19,354 bases of DNA from CAKSQF01 sp964569225 (GCA_964569225.1 CAZMTU010000038.1:1-19354), one strand, 5' to 3'; shown: positions 7,755-15,439, numbered from the stretch's first letter. Notes: generated by a model not told the origin, from the letters alone. A program made the numbers and translations.

Positions 7755-9857
7755 ATGAAGGGTAACCTGAAGAACATATTATTCTATTTAGGCATGATCG
7801 TAGCTGTCATCGTAATTGTCTACGCACTTTACGGCAGCTTGGGAAAAGAAGATATCAGCTATAGTGATGTTGTAGAGTATTTCCGCAACATAGGCGACAG
7901 TGAAAAGGAAGCGGTTGAAACCTTTACGCTGGACAGCAACAACAAACTGATCATCGAAACCACCGAAGGCAAGAAGATTTCGTTTGTTTTACAAGACAGA
8001 GATCGTTTCTACGAAGACTGCTACACCTATGTAACTGCTTACAATGAACTTGCCTATACGTCAAACAGCGATCTGAAGCCTATGGAATATGATCTGTCTG
8101 AACCCACAACAATCCCTTGGTGGGTATCGCTGATCCCTTATGTAGTTATCTTCGGGCTGCTGATTTTCCTGTATATTTATGTAATTAATCAAGCAAGCGG
8201 TAAAGGGAGTAAAATCAACAGCTTTGGAAAGGCGCGCGCCAAGGTCACAGTCGCCGACGCCAAAAACAAGGTTCTGTTTACCGATGTAGCAGGCGCTGAC
8301 GAAGAAAAAGAAGAGCTACAGGAAATTGTAGAATTTTTGAAGGAGCCTGCCAAGTTTACTAAATTAGGCGCGAAAATCCCTCACGGTGTACTGTTAGTAG
8401 GCCCTCCCGGTACGGGTAAAACCCTTCTTGCCAAAGCAGTTGCCGGAGAAGCCGGAGTTCCCTTCTTCTCTATTTCCGGCTCCGATTTTGTGGAAATGTA
8501 TGTAGGTGTAGGCGCATCCCGTGTCCGCGATCTTTTTGAAACCGCCCGCAAGCATCCCGCAAGTATTGTATTCATTGACGAAATTGATGCTGTTGGCCGG
8601 CACCGCGGTGCCGGTTTAGGCGGCGGTCACGATGAACGGGAACAGACGCTGAACCAATTGCTGGTTGAAATGGACGGCTTCTCAGGTAATGAAGGCGTAA
8701 TCGTAATGGCTGCTACCAACCGTCCCGATATCCTTGACCCCGCCTTACTGCGCCCCGGACGGTTTGACCGCGAAATCACTGTTAATTATCCCGATTTGAG
8801 AGGTCGCGAGGAAATTCTGAAGGTTCACGCGCGTAATAAACCCTTTGAACAGGATGTGGATCTTGCGGTTATTGCTAAATCAACGGTTGGATTTACCGGC
8901 GCTGATCTTGCCAACCTATTGAACGAAGCCGCTCTGTTGGCTGCCCGTCGGCATAAAGTACTGATTGGGATGAATGACATCGAAGACGCCACAATGAAAA
9001 TTGTGGTAGGGACTCAGAAAAAATCGTGGAAGATCAAGGACAGCGAAAAACGTAAAACGGCTTACCACGAAGCGGGGCATGCTATTTTGGCGCATCTGCT
9101 GCCTACGCAGGATCCGGTGCATCAGATTTCTGTTATTCCCAGCGGCAGAGCATTAGGCTACACCCTGAATCTGCCTCAGGAAGATAAATACAGCGAATAC
9201 AAGCAGGAGTTGAAGGAGCAAATTACCATGCTTCTGGGCGGCAGAGTGGCCGAAAGCATTATTTTCGGAGATGTTTCAGGCGGTGCCTCCAATGATATCC
9301 AGCGCGCAACACAGATTGCCCGTAAAATGGTTACGCAGCTTGGTATGAGCGATAAATTAGGGCCTATCACATTCGGCACCGGTCACAGCGAGGTTTTCTT
9401 AGGTAAGGATTTTGGTGAAAACCGAAATTATTCAGAAGAAATTGCCGCACTGATTGATGAGGAAATCCACACCATTATTACAGAAGCATACAACTTAGCA
9501 GAAAAACTGCTGCGGGAACACATTGACAAGATGCACTTTATCGCCGACTTCCTTGTAAAAAATGAAACCATGGATGAAATCCAGTTCAAAGCTCTGATGG
9601 AGGGCACTCCCACTATGGAGGAGCTGGAAGCGATGATGGACGAACGGCGTAAGAAGAGTTTAGCAGAAAACCGTGAAAAAGCGCGTCTGGATGAGATTGA
9701 AGCGCAAAAAAAAGCGGAAGAAGAGGCGAAACAAAAACGAGATGAGGAAAGAAAGAGGGCGGAAGAAGCGAACCGCACTCAACCTCCATCCGGCGGTATA
9801 TTCCCTGGATTCGATGATTTTGATCATCATAACGACAATGACAGCAATAAGCAGTAA
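7755..9857 (+). CDS. ftsH: ATP-dependent zinc metalloprotease FtsH
   Basis: This membrane-anchored AAA+ protease degrades misfolded membrane proteins and regulatory substrates. I chose the ATG at 7755 (GGAGG at 7745-7749, 5 nt upstream) over an in-frame TTG at 7734 that lacks a site; this gives 700 residues. Order: TM1 (about 7-27), extracytoplasmic domain (about 28-120), TM2 (about 122-144) and an AAA domain. The AAA domain shows Walker A GPPGTGKT (216-223), Walker B IVFIDEID (271-278) and the second region of homology ATNRPDILDPALLRPGRFDR. The M41 protease domain has zinc motif HEAGH (438-442) and the third ligand Asp at about 514 (GGASNDIQRAT). The C-terminal 60 residues are a highly charged coiled stretch ending in an acidic, Gly/Phe/His/Asp-rich tail. 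Last gene of the operon. Confidence 0.97.
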   Translation: MKGNLKNILFYLGMIVAVIVIVYALYGSLGKEDISYSDVVEYFRNIGDSEKEAVETFTLDSNNKLIIETTEGKKISFVLQDRDRFYEDCYTYVTAYNELAYTSNSDLKPMEYDLSEPTTIPWWVSLIPYVVIFGLLIFLYIYVINQASGKGSKINSFGKARAKVTVADAKNKVLFTDVAGADEEKEELQEIVEFLKEPAKFTKLGAKIPHGVLLVGPPGTGKTLLAKAVAGEAGVPFFSISGSDFVEMYVGVGASRVRDLFETARKHPASIVFIDEIDAVGRHRGAGLGGGHDEREQTLNQLLVEMDGFSGNEGVIVMAATNRPDILDPALLRPGRFDREITVNYPDLRGREEILKVHARNKPFEQDVDLAVIAKSTVGFTGADLANLLNEAALLAARRHKVLIGMNDIEDATMKIVVGTQKKSWKIKDSEKRKTAYHEAGHAILAHLLPTQDPVHQISVIPSGRALGYTLNLPQEDKYSEYKQELKEQITMLLGGRVAESIIFGDVSGGASNDIQRATQIARKMVTQLGMSDKLGPITFGTGHSEVFLGKDFGENRNYSEEIAALIDEEIHTIITEAYNLAEKLLREHIDKMHFIADFLVKNETMDEIQFKALMEGTPTMEELEAMMDERRKKSLAENREKARLDEIEAQKKAEEEAKQKRDEERKRAEEANRTQPPSGGIFPGFDDFDHHNDNDSNKQ

Positions 9858-9866
9858 CGCATAACT

Positions 9867-9894
9867 AAAACCGCTTTCCATATGGTTCGGTTTT
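9867..9894 (+). terminator. Probable terminator of the ftsH operon
   Basis: AAAACCG (9867-9873) and CGGTTTT (9888-9894) form a perfect 7-bp stem about 10 nt after the ftsH stop. The loop contains the palindrome CCATATGG. The stem's own 3' arm ends in TTTT, so the U-tract is short. Termination strength is inferred. Confidence 0.55.
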
Positions 9895-9958
9895 GTAAGG
9901 ATGTGCCAAGAGCATAGTCCAAAAAAACGCGGCTACGAAAACAAGAAAAAACGGGAGA

Positions 9959-9994
9959 AAGGGAGAGGCTACTTAAGGAAGCAGCTTCTCCCTT
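9959..9994. repeat. 12-bp inverted repeat (hairpin) downstream of ftsH
   Basis: AAGGGAGAGGCT (9959-9970) pairs with AGCTTCTCCCTT (9983-9994) over 12 bp with one G-U pair and a 12-nt loop. No T-run follows directly. It may be a second terminator or a trace of a mobile element end. No gene is visible between 9895 and 10061. Confidence 0.55.
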
Positions 9995-10014
9995 CGGCTT
10001 TGTAATCAGCTATG

Positions 10015-10045
10015 ATGATTGAATTGTAGAAAAAATTCAAATCAT
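10015..10045. repeat. Inverted repeat just upstream of the TnpV remnant
   Basis: ATGATTGAATT (10015-10025) pairs with AATTCAAATCAT (10034-10045) with one bulged base and an 8-nt loop. It lies 17 nt before the TnpV remnant start. Function is unknown. Confidence 0.45.
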
Positions 10046-10061
10046 AACGAAAGATTACACA

Positions 10062-10263
10062 ATGGATAAAACCTATTTATACCTAAAAGAACGGTCTTTG
10101 GTATGAACTTCAAAGCGAATGCTATCTGCCGTGTCTTACCTTACAACCGAAGAAAAAAGCCTATCAGGATATGGGGACAGCGGCATTTACGATTGCTCGG
10201 ATGAATAACATTCGCAGCAGAGCCACAGAAATCGTAAATACTGATTATTTGTTTTTCCATTAA
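10062..10263 (+). pseudogene. TnpV transposon-protein remnant (frameshifted, internally deleted)
   Basis: Three reading frames in succession carry pieces I recognise from TnpV, a small protein found on clostridial transposons and conjugative elements. The start is MDKTYLYLK from the ATG at 10062. After a shift comes NGLWYELQSECYLPCLTL (10093-10146), then after another shift KKPIRIWGQRHLR. Following a gap comes RMNNIRSRATEIVNTDYL, ending at the TAA 10261-10263. Intact TnpV is about 110-120 residues; here the central part between the WGQRH motif and RMNNIR is missing. The gene is therefore broken by at least two frameshifts and one deletion of roughly 50 codons. It indicates that a mobile element once occupied the ftsH downstream region. 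The family call rests on remembered motif resemblance. Confidence 0.7.
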
Positions 10264-10272
10264 ACCACAACG

Positions 10273-10303
10273 GCGGCAAGGCGAAATCCTTGTCGCTAAT
10301 TTT
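10273..10303 (+). terminator. Terminator-like hairpin after the TnpV remnant
   Basis: GCGGCAAGG (10273-10281) and CCTTGTCGC (10288-10296) form a 9-bp stem with one G-U pair and a 6-nt loop. TAATTTT follows. It sits 10 nt after the TnpV stop and ahead of the sigma-factor promoter, insulating that gene. Confidence 0.6.
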
Positions 10304-10344
10304 ATAGTAAAACGCTTAAACCCACGCCGATCGCCTTTGACATA

Positions 10345-10373
10345 TTGCATACAACCTTGTTTTATGATATAAT
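10345..10373 (+). promoter_or_regulatory. Putative promoter of the sigma-70 family gene
   Basis: A perfect -10 TATAAT (10368-10373) has TTGCAT (10345-10350) exactly 17 nt upstream as a moderate -35. A better -35 word, TTGACA, lies at 10338-10343 but is too far from this -10 (24 nt). The start codon follows about 66 nt downstream of the -10. Confidence 0.55.
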
Positions 10374-10439
10374 TTTTTTACAAATTAATGTAACCAAATT
10401 CCCAAATGCCACACTATATGAGTGAAAGGAGGCGAGAAA

Positions 10440-11993
10440 ATGCAGGAAGCGAATGAAATGCGTGATCGGCTGATCAAAGAATTTGTCGAAAACTATATGG
10501 AAAAACTGTTTTACTTCTGTCTGAAAAAGACGGGAAGCAATATTGAAGCTGAGGATTTGACACAGGATATTGCACTCCAGATCATCACTGCTTTGAACAA
10601 AGGTACGATTCCGATGAGTTTTTCGGCATGGATATGGCAGATCGCACGCAACCGTTATTCCGTGTGGGCAACAGAAAAGCATAATCGCAACAAAGCGCTA
10701 ACCGGTTCCGACATCGGCGATTATGAGATAGAAGACAAGCGCGAAAATATCCTTGATAAAATGATATATACAGAGCAGATGGCTCTGCTTCGGCGTGAGC
10801 TGGCGTTTATCAAGAGTGATTATCGCAACATCCTCGTTGCCTATTATATAGCTAACAAAAGCGTTCGTGAGATTGCATCATCGCTCACACTTTCAGAGAC
10901 TACGGTAAAGCAAAGGCTTTTCCGTGCAAGAACAATATTGAAAGAAGGTATGGATATGGCAAGAGAATTTGGAAAAAGAAGTTATAATCCTGAGCAAGTT
11001 GCATTTGTACAGAACGGTAGAGATGGAAAGCATGGTCAGCCTTGGTCTATTATCACGCACTTGCTATACAAAAACATTTTTCTTGAAACACATAATAACC
11101 CGGAAACCGCAGAAGAATTGGCGCTTGAATTGGGTATAGCTCTGCCTTATATGGAGGATGAACTTGAATTCCTGGTTCGGGAGCAATTGCTTCGAAAGGA
11201 AGGCAATAGATATCAGACCAATTTTTCTATCGTCAGCAAAGAAGAACAAAGAGCGAAGTTTGATAAAAACAAACGAATACAAAAGCCTCTCACAGATAAA
11301 ATTTGTAAATTGATTGATACCTATATGCAAGAAGACGGTTCAAAAGTAAATTGCGAAAACATCGGTTACGATGCGGCAAAATGGGCACTGATCGTTCGTA
11401 CATTTGATTGGTTGAAGTGGTCTATTAAAGAATCGGACTATAATGCCGCTGGCGAATACCAAAATTCGTATCCGGAACGCCCTGATGATGGTGCTTGGAC
11501 TTTGGTCGGATATGAAACTGTAGATTGGAAACAGCCAATGTTCGTGGGACAGAACGGATATTTTTCTTATGACAAAAATGAAATAGTAAAGAATGTTAAT
11601 TTTGGTCAATTTAAATTTTTTTATAATCACATATATGAAAAAACTCCAGAGCATTTAACTTGGAAAGAGGCCTATACGCTTTGGCTTGTTTGTTCCGGAC
11701 GAACGGAGGAAGCCGAAGGGGGATATCTTGAAAAACTCATGAAATACGGGTATCTCAAAAAACAAGATGGAGCCATTCTGCCGAAAATTGTGATTTTTGA
11801 TAGAAACGCAGAACCCCCTTACAATGCAGCCTTGGCTCACACATTATCTACTCTAAAAAATGAAATTTTTGATCTCATTTCGCAAGCGCCTAATATTGAG
11901 AGAGGATATGTCGTTGAGCAAGCACTCAATGATGGATGGCTCAAATATGATGAGCGTACCGTTCATACAATCGGAGCGTATATATATCTTTAA
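10440..11993 (+). CDS. Sigma-70 family RNA polymerase sigma factor with large unknown C-terminal region
   Basis: The ATG at 10440 is preceded by AAAGGAGG (10425-10432, 7 nt gap). An upstream in-frame GTG at 10422 abuts this site and is unlikely to be used. The first 170 of 517 residues are an ECF-like sigma factor. Region 2 spans about 8-80 (AEDLTQDIALQII, FSAWIWQIARNRY). Region 4 spans about 113-170 with a helix-turn-helix at 141-165 (SVREIASSLTLSETTVKQRLF). The remaining 340 or so residues include a winged-helix-like stretch (about 204-260, PETAEELALELGI...LEFLVREQLLRKEGNRY). A soluble, aromatic-rich part without membrane segments follows, which I do not recognise. There is no adjacent anti-sigma gene. 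It is more AT-rich than the flanking operon and sits beside mobile-element debris, suggesting transfer. The target promoters are unknown. Confidence 0.8.
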   Translation: MQEANEMRDRLIKEFVENYMEKLFYFCLKKTGSNIEAEDLTQDIALQIITALNKGTIPMSFSAWIWQIARNRYSVWATEKHNRNKALTGSDIGDYEIEDKRENILDKMIYTEQMALLRRELAFIKSDYRNILVAYYIANKSVREIASSLTLSETTVKQRLFRARTILKEGMDMAREFGKRSYNPEQVAFVQNGRDGKHGQPWSIITHLLYKNIFLETHNNPETAEELALELGIALPYMEDELEFLVREQLLRKEGNRYQTNFSIVSKEEQRAKFDKNKRIQKPLTDKICKLIDTYMQEDGSKVNCENIGYDAAKWALIVRTFDWLKWSIKESDYNAAGEYQNSYPERPDDGAWTLVGYETVDWKQPMFVGQNGYFSYDKNEIVKNVNFGQFKFFYNHIYEKTPEHLTWKEAYTLWLVCSGRTEEAEGGYLEKLMKYGYLKKQDGAILPKIVIFDRNAEPPYNAALAHTLSTLKNEIFDLISQAPNIERGYVVEQALNDGWLKYDERTVHTIGAYIYL

Positions 11994-12002
11994 TAACAAT
12001 CA

Positions 12003-12036
12003 CCGCCGAGAGGAACCGTTTGGTTACTCTCGGCGG
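12003..12036 (+). terminator. Strong hairpin after the sigma-factor gene
   Basis: CCGCCGAGAG (12003-12012) and CTCTCGGCGG (12027-12036) pair perfectly. Inside, AACC/GGTT extends the stem across a single G-A mismatch to a GTTT loop. It begins 10 nt after the stop codon. No T-run follows, so it may stop transcription weakly or protect the 3' end. Confidence 0.6.
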
Positions 12037-12273
12037 CATCTACATAAGCGCTTTTGCAACAGTGGAACTGAAAGCCCGGAAGACAGCGAATACTATTACC
12101 TCCCATCACCACCAAGGGACAAGTCTATCCGCATGCGCTGAAACACGGATCGATTTCGAAAAAACTTGGTATATGAATCATTTTTGTAGTGTAATGCCAA
12201 GAAAAAAGCCATTTGCGTAACGGAAAGCGGTTTTGTTTCGCTCAAGCAGCCTTTGTTTGCCATATTAATTAAA
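12037..12273. other. Gene-free stretch, possible degraded sequence
   Basis: Short open frames cross this region (for example 12020-12220 plus) but none has a ribosome-binding site or a recognisable motif. One frame reads ELKARKTANTITSHHHQG, which hints at decayed coding DNA but which I could not assign. CTTGGTAT and ATGCCAAG flank 12164-12199 as a loose inverted repeat. Confidence 0.3.
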
Positions 12274-12765
12274 TTAAATCCGTTTTTTCAATAGCTGCTT
12301 CGCCCGTTGATTGTTATCTGTAACCAGTAAGCATACCCATCTGCCTTTTTTCCATACGACCGCACTTGCCGCCATACTGTCAGGATCATATATGTAATTA
12401 TCCTTCTGCTGCAAGCATTCAAGCCGCTCCCGCAGCAGTTCCTCTATCTGTGAAGCAGATATCTCATCTAACGCATAGTATAAATGGATCTCATAAACAC
12501 GATCATCTTTGCATAGAGCGATGGCATATCGGTCAGACAGATTTGCCGGCGATTGACCGCCATATAATGCTTCCATCTTTTCTTCACTTATCCAACCTTC
12601 TGCGTTTTCTGCAGCACCGTCAAAATAAATCTGCACATCCGGATGTGATGCATCGCCCAACAGTAATGCCATTAGATCAGTCGCACTGGGTACCTGTCGC
12701 CCGCAGGCGGTCAACAATCCCATAAGCAAGCCCGCTATTAGACAACCGTTTATTAGCCATTTCAT
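12274..12765 (-). CDS. Small predicted lipoprotein (DUF4358-like)
   Basis: The 163-residue product starts at the ATG 12765-12763, preceded by GAGGGAG 7 nt upstream. An in-frame ATG at 12813 has no site and would put 16 charged residues before the signal peptide, so I reject it. The N-terminus is a classic lipoprotein signal, MKWLINGCLIAGLLMGLLTAC, with Cys21 as the lipidated residue. The mature part has alternating strands and helices. YAIALCKDDRVYEIHLYYAL, then a helix ISASQIEELLRERLECLQQ, and a C-terminal GRWVCLLVTDN strand resemble the DUF4358 fold of clostridial lipoproteins; this is a weak, memory-based match. It is probably anchored to the outer face of the membrane. It is divergent from the LytM-like gene. 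Confidence 0.7.
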   Translation of the reverse strand: MKWLINGCLIAGLLMGLLTACGRQVPSATDLMALLLGDASHPDVQIYFDGAAENAEGWISEEKMEALYGGQSPANLSDRYAIALCKDDRVYEIHLYYALDEISASQIEELLRERLECLQQKDNYIYDPDSMAASAVVWKKGRWVCLLVTDNNQRAKQLLKKRI

Positions 12766-12821
12766 GCCATTTCTCCCTCTCGTTTTTTGCGTTATTTCAC
12801 TCCTTCTATCCATAGTCGTAA

Positions 12822-12850
12822 GTTATCAGAAATATGCAGAGTGTTTACAA
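12822..12850 (-). promoter_or_regulatory. Possible promoter of the lipoprotein gene
   Basis: On the minus strand TTGTAA (12850-12845) and GATAAC (12827-12822) are 17 nt apart, each matching 4 of 6 consensus positions. They lie about 57 nt before the start codon. Confidence 0.35.
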
Positions 12851-12858
12851 TTTTTTTC

Positions 12859-12887
12859 TTGAATAATGCCATTAAATTCATTATAAT
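12859..12887 (+). promoter_or_regulatory. Promoter of the LytM-like / YdcF-like gene pair
   Basis: TTGAAT (12859-12864) and a perfect TATAAT (12882-12887) are 17 nt apart, about 70 nt before the start of the LytM-like gene. Confidence 0.65.
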
Positions 12888-12956
12888 AATTGTGTATTTT
12901 ATTCTAATCAGATTATTCGCTTTTCTTTTTAATCATAATAAACAATAAGGATGCTT

Positions 12957-14609
12957 ATGAAAAAAATATATACTCGAATTTTGTTTGCCGCAATTATCCT
13001 GCTGCCGACCTGCTTTGCAATTCTGTCCTTTCTTTATGCCCGCACGGAACCGATTCAAACAGCTTCTATAACAGCTATGGAATTAACAGGTCCCGACGGT
13101 ACTACGGTTCACTTAGATGCTCAAATTCGTGAGGATGCTAAGCTAATCCGTTTTTTTATTGAACTGAATGACAACGCCCGAAGTATTGAAGCGCTCCCTT
13201 CCGATCTGGAGGAGAGCCCCTGCTACCGGGCAGTGTATATCGGTCGTTCTGCCCAAAAAGAATACTTTTACTATTTCTCATCTACAAAGCCCAGCAGCAG
13301 CTACTTTTTGGATCATAACGGCAATGCTTTTCAAATTGATGCCTCTGATACTATCGCCTTTCTTGACAGCGACTACTCCGGTGGGCTGTATACCTATTCC
13401 TGCCCTCCGCAGCTAACCGCTGTCGGTGAAACGGTTGAGCCAAACTCTGTAGCATGGAGCTACTTTACTTACAGTAATGTAGAACATACCGTTGTCAGAG
13501 ATAAAGACGAACGTCAAACGCTCACAACATCTTATGCTTCCTTCACGCTTCAATTTGATATGTTTCCGGATGAAAGCAGTCTAAAAATCACCGATGACGA
13601 TAATAATATCATTTATACCGGTTCTTATGCGGATTTTATTAAGGAAAACCGCTTGAAAGAGCTGGTTCGCAAAGATATGTGCCTTCATTTTGATTTGACA
13701 GCGCAATGGGCGTATAACGCTTCATTAGGCTATGGCGGAAGTGTTTCCTATCAATTTGATGTGCAGGTAATATTTGATCCCGCCGCTACCTTTTGGTTGG
13801 GAGAAACTGTGGTGGAATTAGGTGATTTTGTAGTTCTCAGCGGGAAATATGTAGAAGATATACAGGAACTCAGCTTCTCGTCTGAACCGTCTATTCAGTA
13901 TGAACCGTTATTTTTTACAGATGGGGAATACGTCCGAGCATTGATTCCGATTTCTCAGAATTTACCCGATGGGGCCGGCGAGTACAAATTACAGGTTACC
14001 TATTTAGGCATTGTACACACTCTTTCTCTAAAAGTCAATGAAACTACCTATGCTTCTACTGTTAAGCGCTATAACTATGGCGGAAAGGTTTACACCTCAG
14101 CTCGAACGGAAGAATCGTTAGAAGCTTTCCGAAGCTTTATTTCTTCCCTGCCCTACCAAGAAACTCCTCTCTTCAACGGCTCCTTTGTAATGAACAGCGG
14201 AGAAAATTTGCGCGCTAGTTTTGGAAACACGATAGATAACGACACTTCCGCAAATCGCTTTTTATCAAACGGTACCGCATATGTAGCTTATGAAGGAACA
14301 AAAATATATGCTGTGAATCAAGGACAGGTCATTGCAGTAGAAAATACCGTATACGGCGGCAACACCGTAGTTGTTGATCATGGAATTGGACTGCGCAGCG
14401 TATATTACTGCGTAGGAAAGGTATCGGTTAGTGTCGGCGACATGGTCAGCACTGGCTCGCTTATTGGCACCGGTGCTGACAGCAAAGGCTACACCGATGG
14501 AATTACCGGCTACTGTGAACTGTGGGTAGGTAGTATACCTGTATCTTATTATCCGCTAACCGCCTCTGGCAGAACCGGAATGATTGTTTATGGAGATGTA
14601 ACCGAATGA
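12957..14609 (+). CDS. Membrane-anchored LytM/M23-fold protein lacking zinc ligands (pseudo-peptidase)
   Basis: I prefer the ATG at 12957 (AAGG 6 nt upstream) over 12951, where the site would touch the start; this gives 550 residues. One N-terminal membrane helix (about 7-27) is followed by a long extracellular region. That region has a beta-rich segment near 275-365 and a C-terminal M23/LytM domain (about 415-535), recognised by YEGTKIYAVNQGQVIAV, GGNTVVVDHGIGLRSVYY and VSVGDMVSTGSLIGTG. Aligned by eye to active M23 enzymes, the H-x-G-x-D site reads S-N-G-T-A (Ser437, Ala441). The first of the later His positions reads Cys485, and the H-x-H motif reads Y-C-E. No zinc-binding set remains, so it is probably a scaffold or activator, as seen with SpoIIQ- or EnvC-like proteins. 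It overlaps the next gene by 4 nt (ATGA). Confidence 0.8.
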   Translation: MKKIYTRILFAAIILLPTCFAILSFLYARTEPIQTASITAMELTGPDGTTVHLDAQIREDAKLIRFFIELNDNARSIEALPSDLEESPCYRAVYIGRSAQKEYFYYFSSTKPSSSYFLDHNGNAFQIDASDTIAFLDSDYSGGLYTYSCPPQLTAVGETVEPNSVAWSYFTYSNVEHTVVRDKDERQTLTTSYASFTLQFDMFPDESSLKITDDDNNIIYTGSYADFIKENRLKELVRKDMCLHFDLTAQWAYNASLGYGGSVSYQFDVQVIFDPAATFWLGETVVELGDFVVLSGKYVEDIQELSFSSEPSIQYEPLFFTDGEYVRALIPISQNLPDGAGEYKLQVTYLGIVHTLSLKVNETTYASTVKRYNYGGKVYTSARTEESLEAFRSFISSLPYQETPLFNGSFVMNSGENLRASFGNTIDNDTSANRFLSNGTAYVAYEGTKIYAVNQGQVIAVENTVYGGNTVVVDHGIGLRSVYYCVGKVSVSVGDMVSTGSLIGTGADSKGYTDGITGYCELWVGSIPVSYYPLTASGRTGMIVYGDVTE

Positions 14610-15418
14610 TAAAACAGCTAATCCAGCCACTCCGCTCAAAGCTTGATCGATGGGTCCGAACTATCTGCGTGATACTTTCCCTTCTCTGTTTCCTTTACTA
14701 CATCACCGTTGGAGTTATGGTTGGATTCGGCGTATCTCTGCTCTTCGTTTGGATTCTGTTGGGTATGCTGCTTGGTGCGACGGCGGTTTGCTTTCCCGCC
14801 CTCCGAATAAGATGGCGCAAGCTAAAAAAACCAATCCGTATAGTGGGAACAGTTGCCCTTCTGCTCATTATTTTCTTTGTGTGTATGGTAGCAGGATTGA
14901 TTTTCAGCGGCTTTTTTACTGATATATCAGACAGCAGCGAGATTGATTGCCTGATCATCCTTGGCGCGCAAGTAAAATCAGATCATCCCAGTTTGGCACT
15001 TGCCAGACGAATTGATGCTGCTTATGAATACCTTCATGCCCATCCTAATACGATTGCCATCGCCTCAGGCGGTCAGGGAGCCGATGAACCGATCAGCGAG
15101 GCACAGTGTATTTACGACTATTTAGTAGAGCGAGGAATTTCTCCAGACCGGATCATATTAGAAGATCAATCCACCAGCACTGCTGAAAATCTTCAAAACA
15201 GCGCGCGTTTAATCCCAAATAACTGCCAGCGCGTCGCTATCGTTACCAGTAATTTTCACGCTTTCCGCGGACAGCGTACTGCGCTAAACTATATGCCTGA
15301 CAAAAAAATATACCGCCTTCCCGCATCCTTTCCCCTCTACCTGCTCCCTCACTATATGGTTCGTGAATTTGCTGCTGTAATCGTAGACACGCTGCGCGGT
15401 AATCTCAAATTGGTTTAA
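14606..15418 (+). CDS. YdcF/SanA-type DUF218 membrane protein
   Basis: The 270-residue product has three N-terminal membrane helices (about 18-38, 42-63, 76-102) and a C-terminal DUF218 domain (about 112-260). The visible DUF218 hallmarks are DCLIILGAQV (114-123), the LARRIDAAYEYL helix, IASGGQG (152-158), ISEAQ (163-167), IILEDQSTSTAENL (183-196) and VTSNFHAFR (213-221). Members such as SanA, ElyC and YdcF are linked to envelope integrity; some bind S-adenosylmethionine, but the reaction is unknown. Its start overlaps the stop of the LytM-like gene (ATGA at 14606), so the two are co-translated and probably act in the same envelope process (inference). The damaged IS3 element lies just downstream. 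Confidence 0.85.
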   Translation: MIKQLIQPLRSKLDRWVRTICVILSLLCFLYYITVGVMVGFGVSLLFVWILLGMLLGATAVCFPALRIRWRKLKKPIRIVGTVALLLIIFFVCMVAGLIFSGFFTDISDSSEIDCLIILGAQVKSDHPSLALARRIDAAYEYLHAHPNTIAIASGGQGADEPISEAQCIYDYLVERGISPDRIILEDQSTSTAENLQNSARLIPNNCQRVAIVTSNFHAFRGQRTALNYMPDKKIYRLPASFPLYLLPHYMVREFAAVIVDTLRGNLKLV

Positions 15419-15439
15419 CTGCTTCAAAAACAATGAAAT

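Noticed and set aside
9428..9778. 116-codon minus-strand frame opposite the end of ftsH
   Set aside because: Ser/Phe-rich shadow of the charged C-terminal coding sequence of ftsH; no own start signals.
10338..10373. TTGACA with TATAAT upstream of the sigma-factor gene as one promoter
   Set aside because: The spacing is 24 nt, too long for a standard sigma-70-type promoter; the TTGCAT box at 17 nt is used instead.
12020..12220. 66-codon plus-strand frame after the sigma-factor gene
   Set aside because: It starts inside the hairpin at 12003-12036, has no ribosome-binding site and matches nothing I recognise; kept only as possible decayed sequence.
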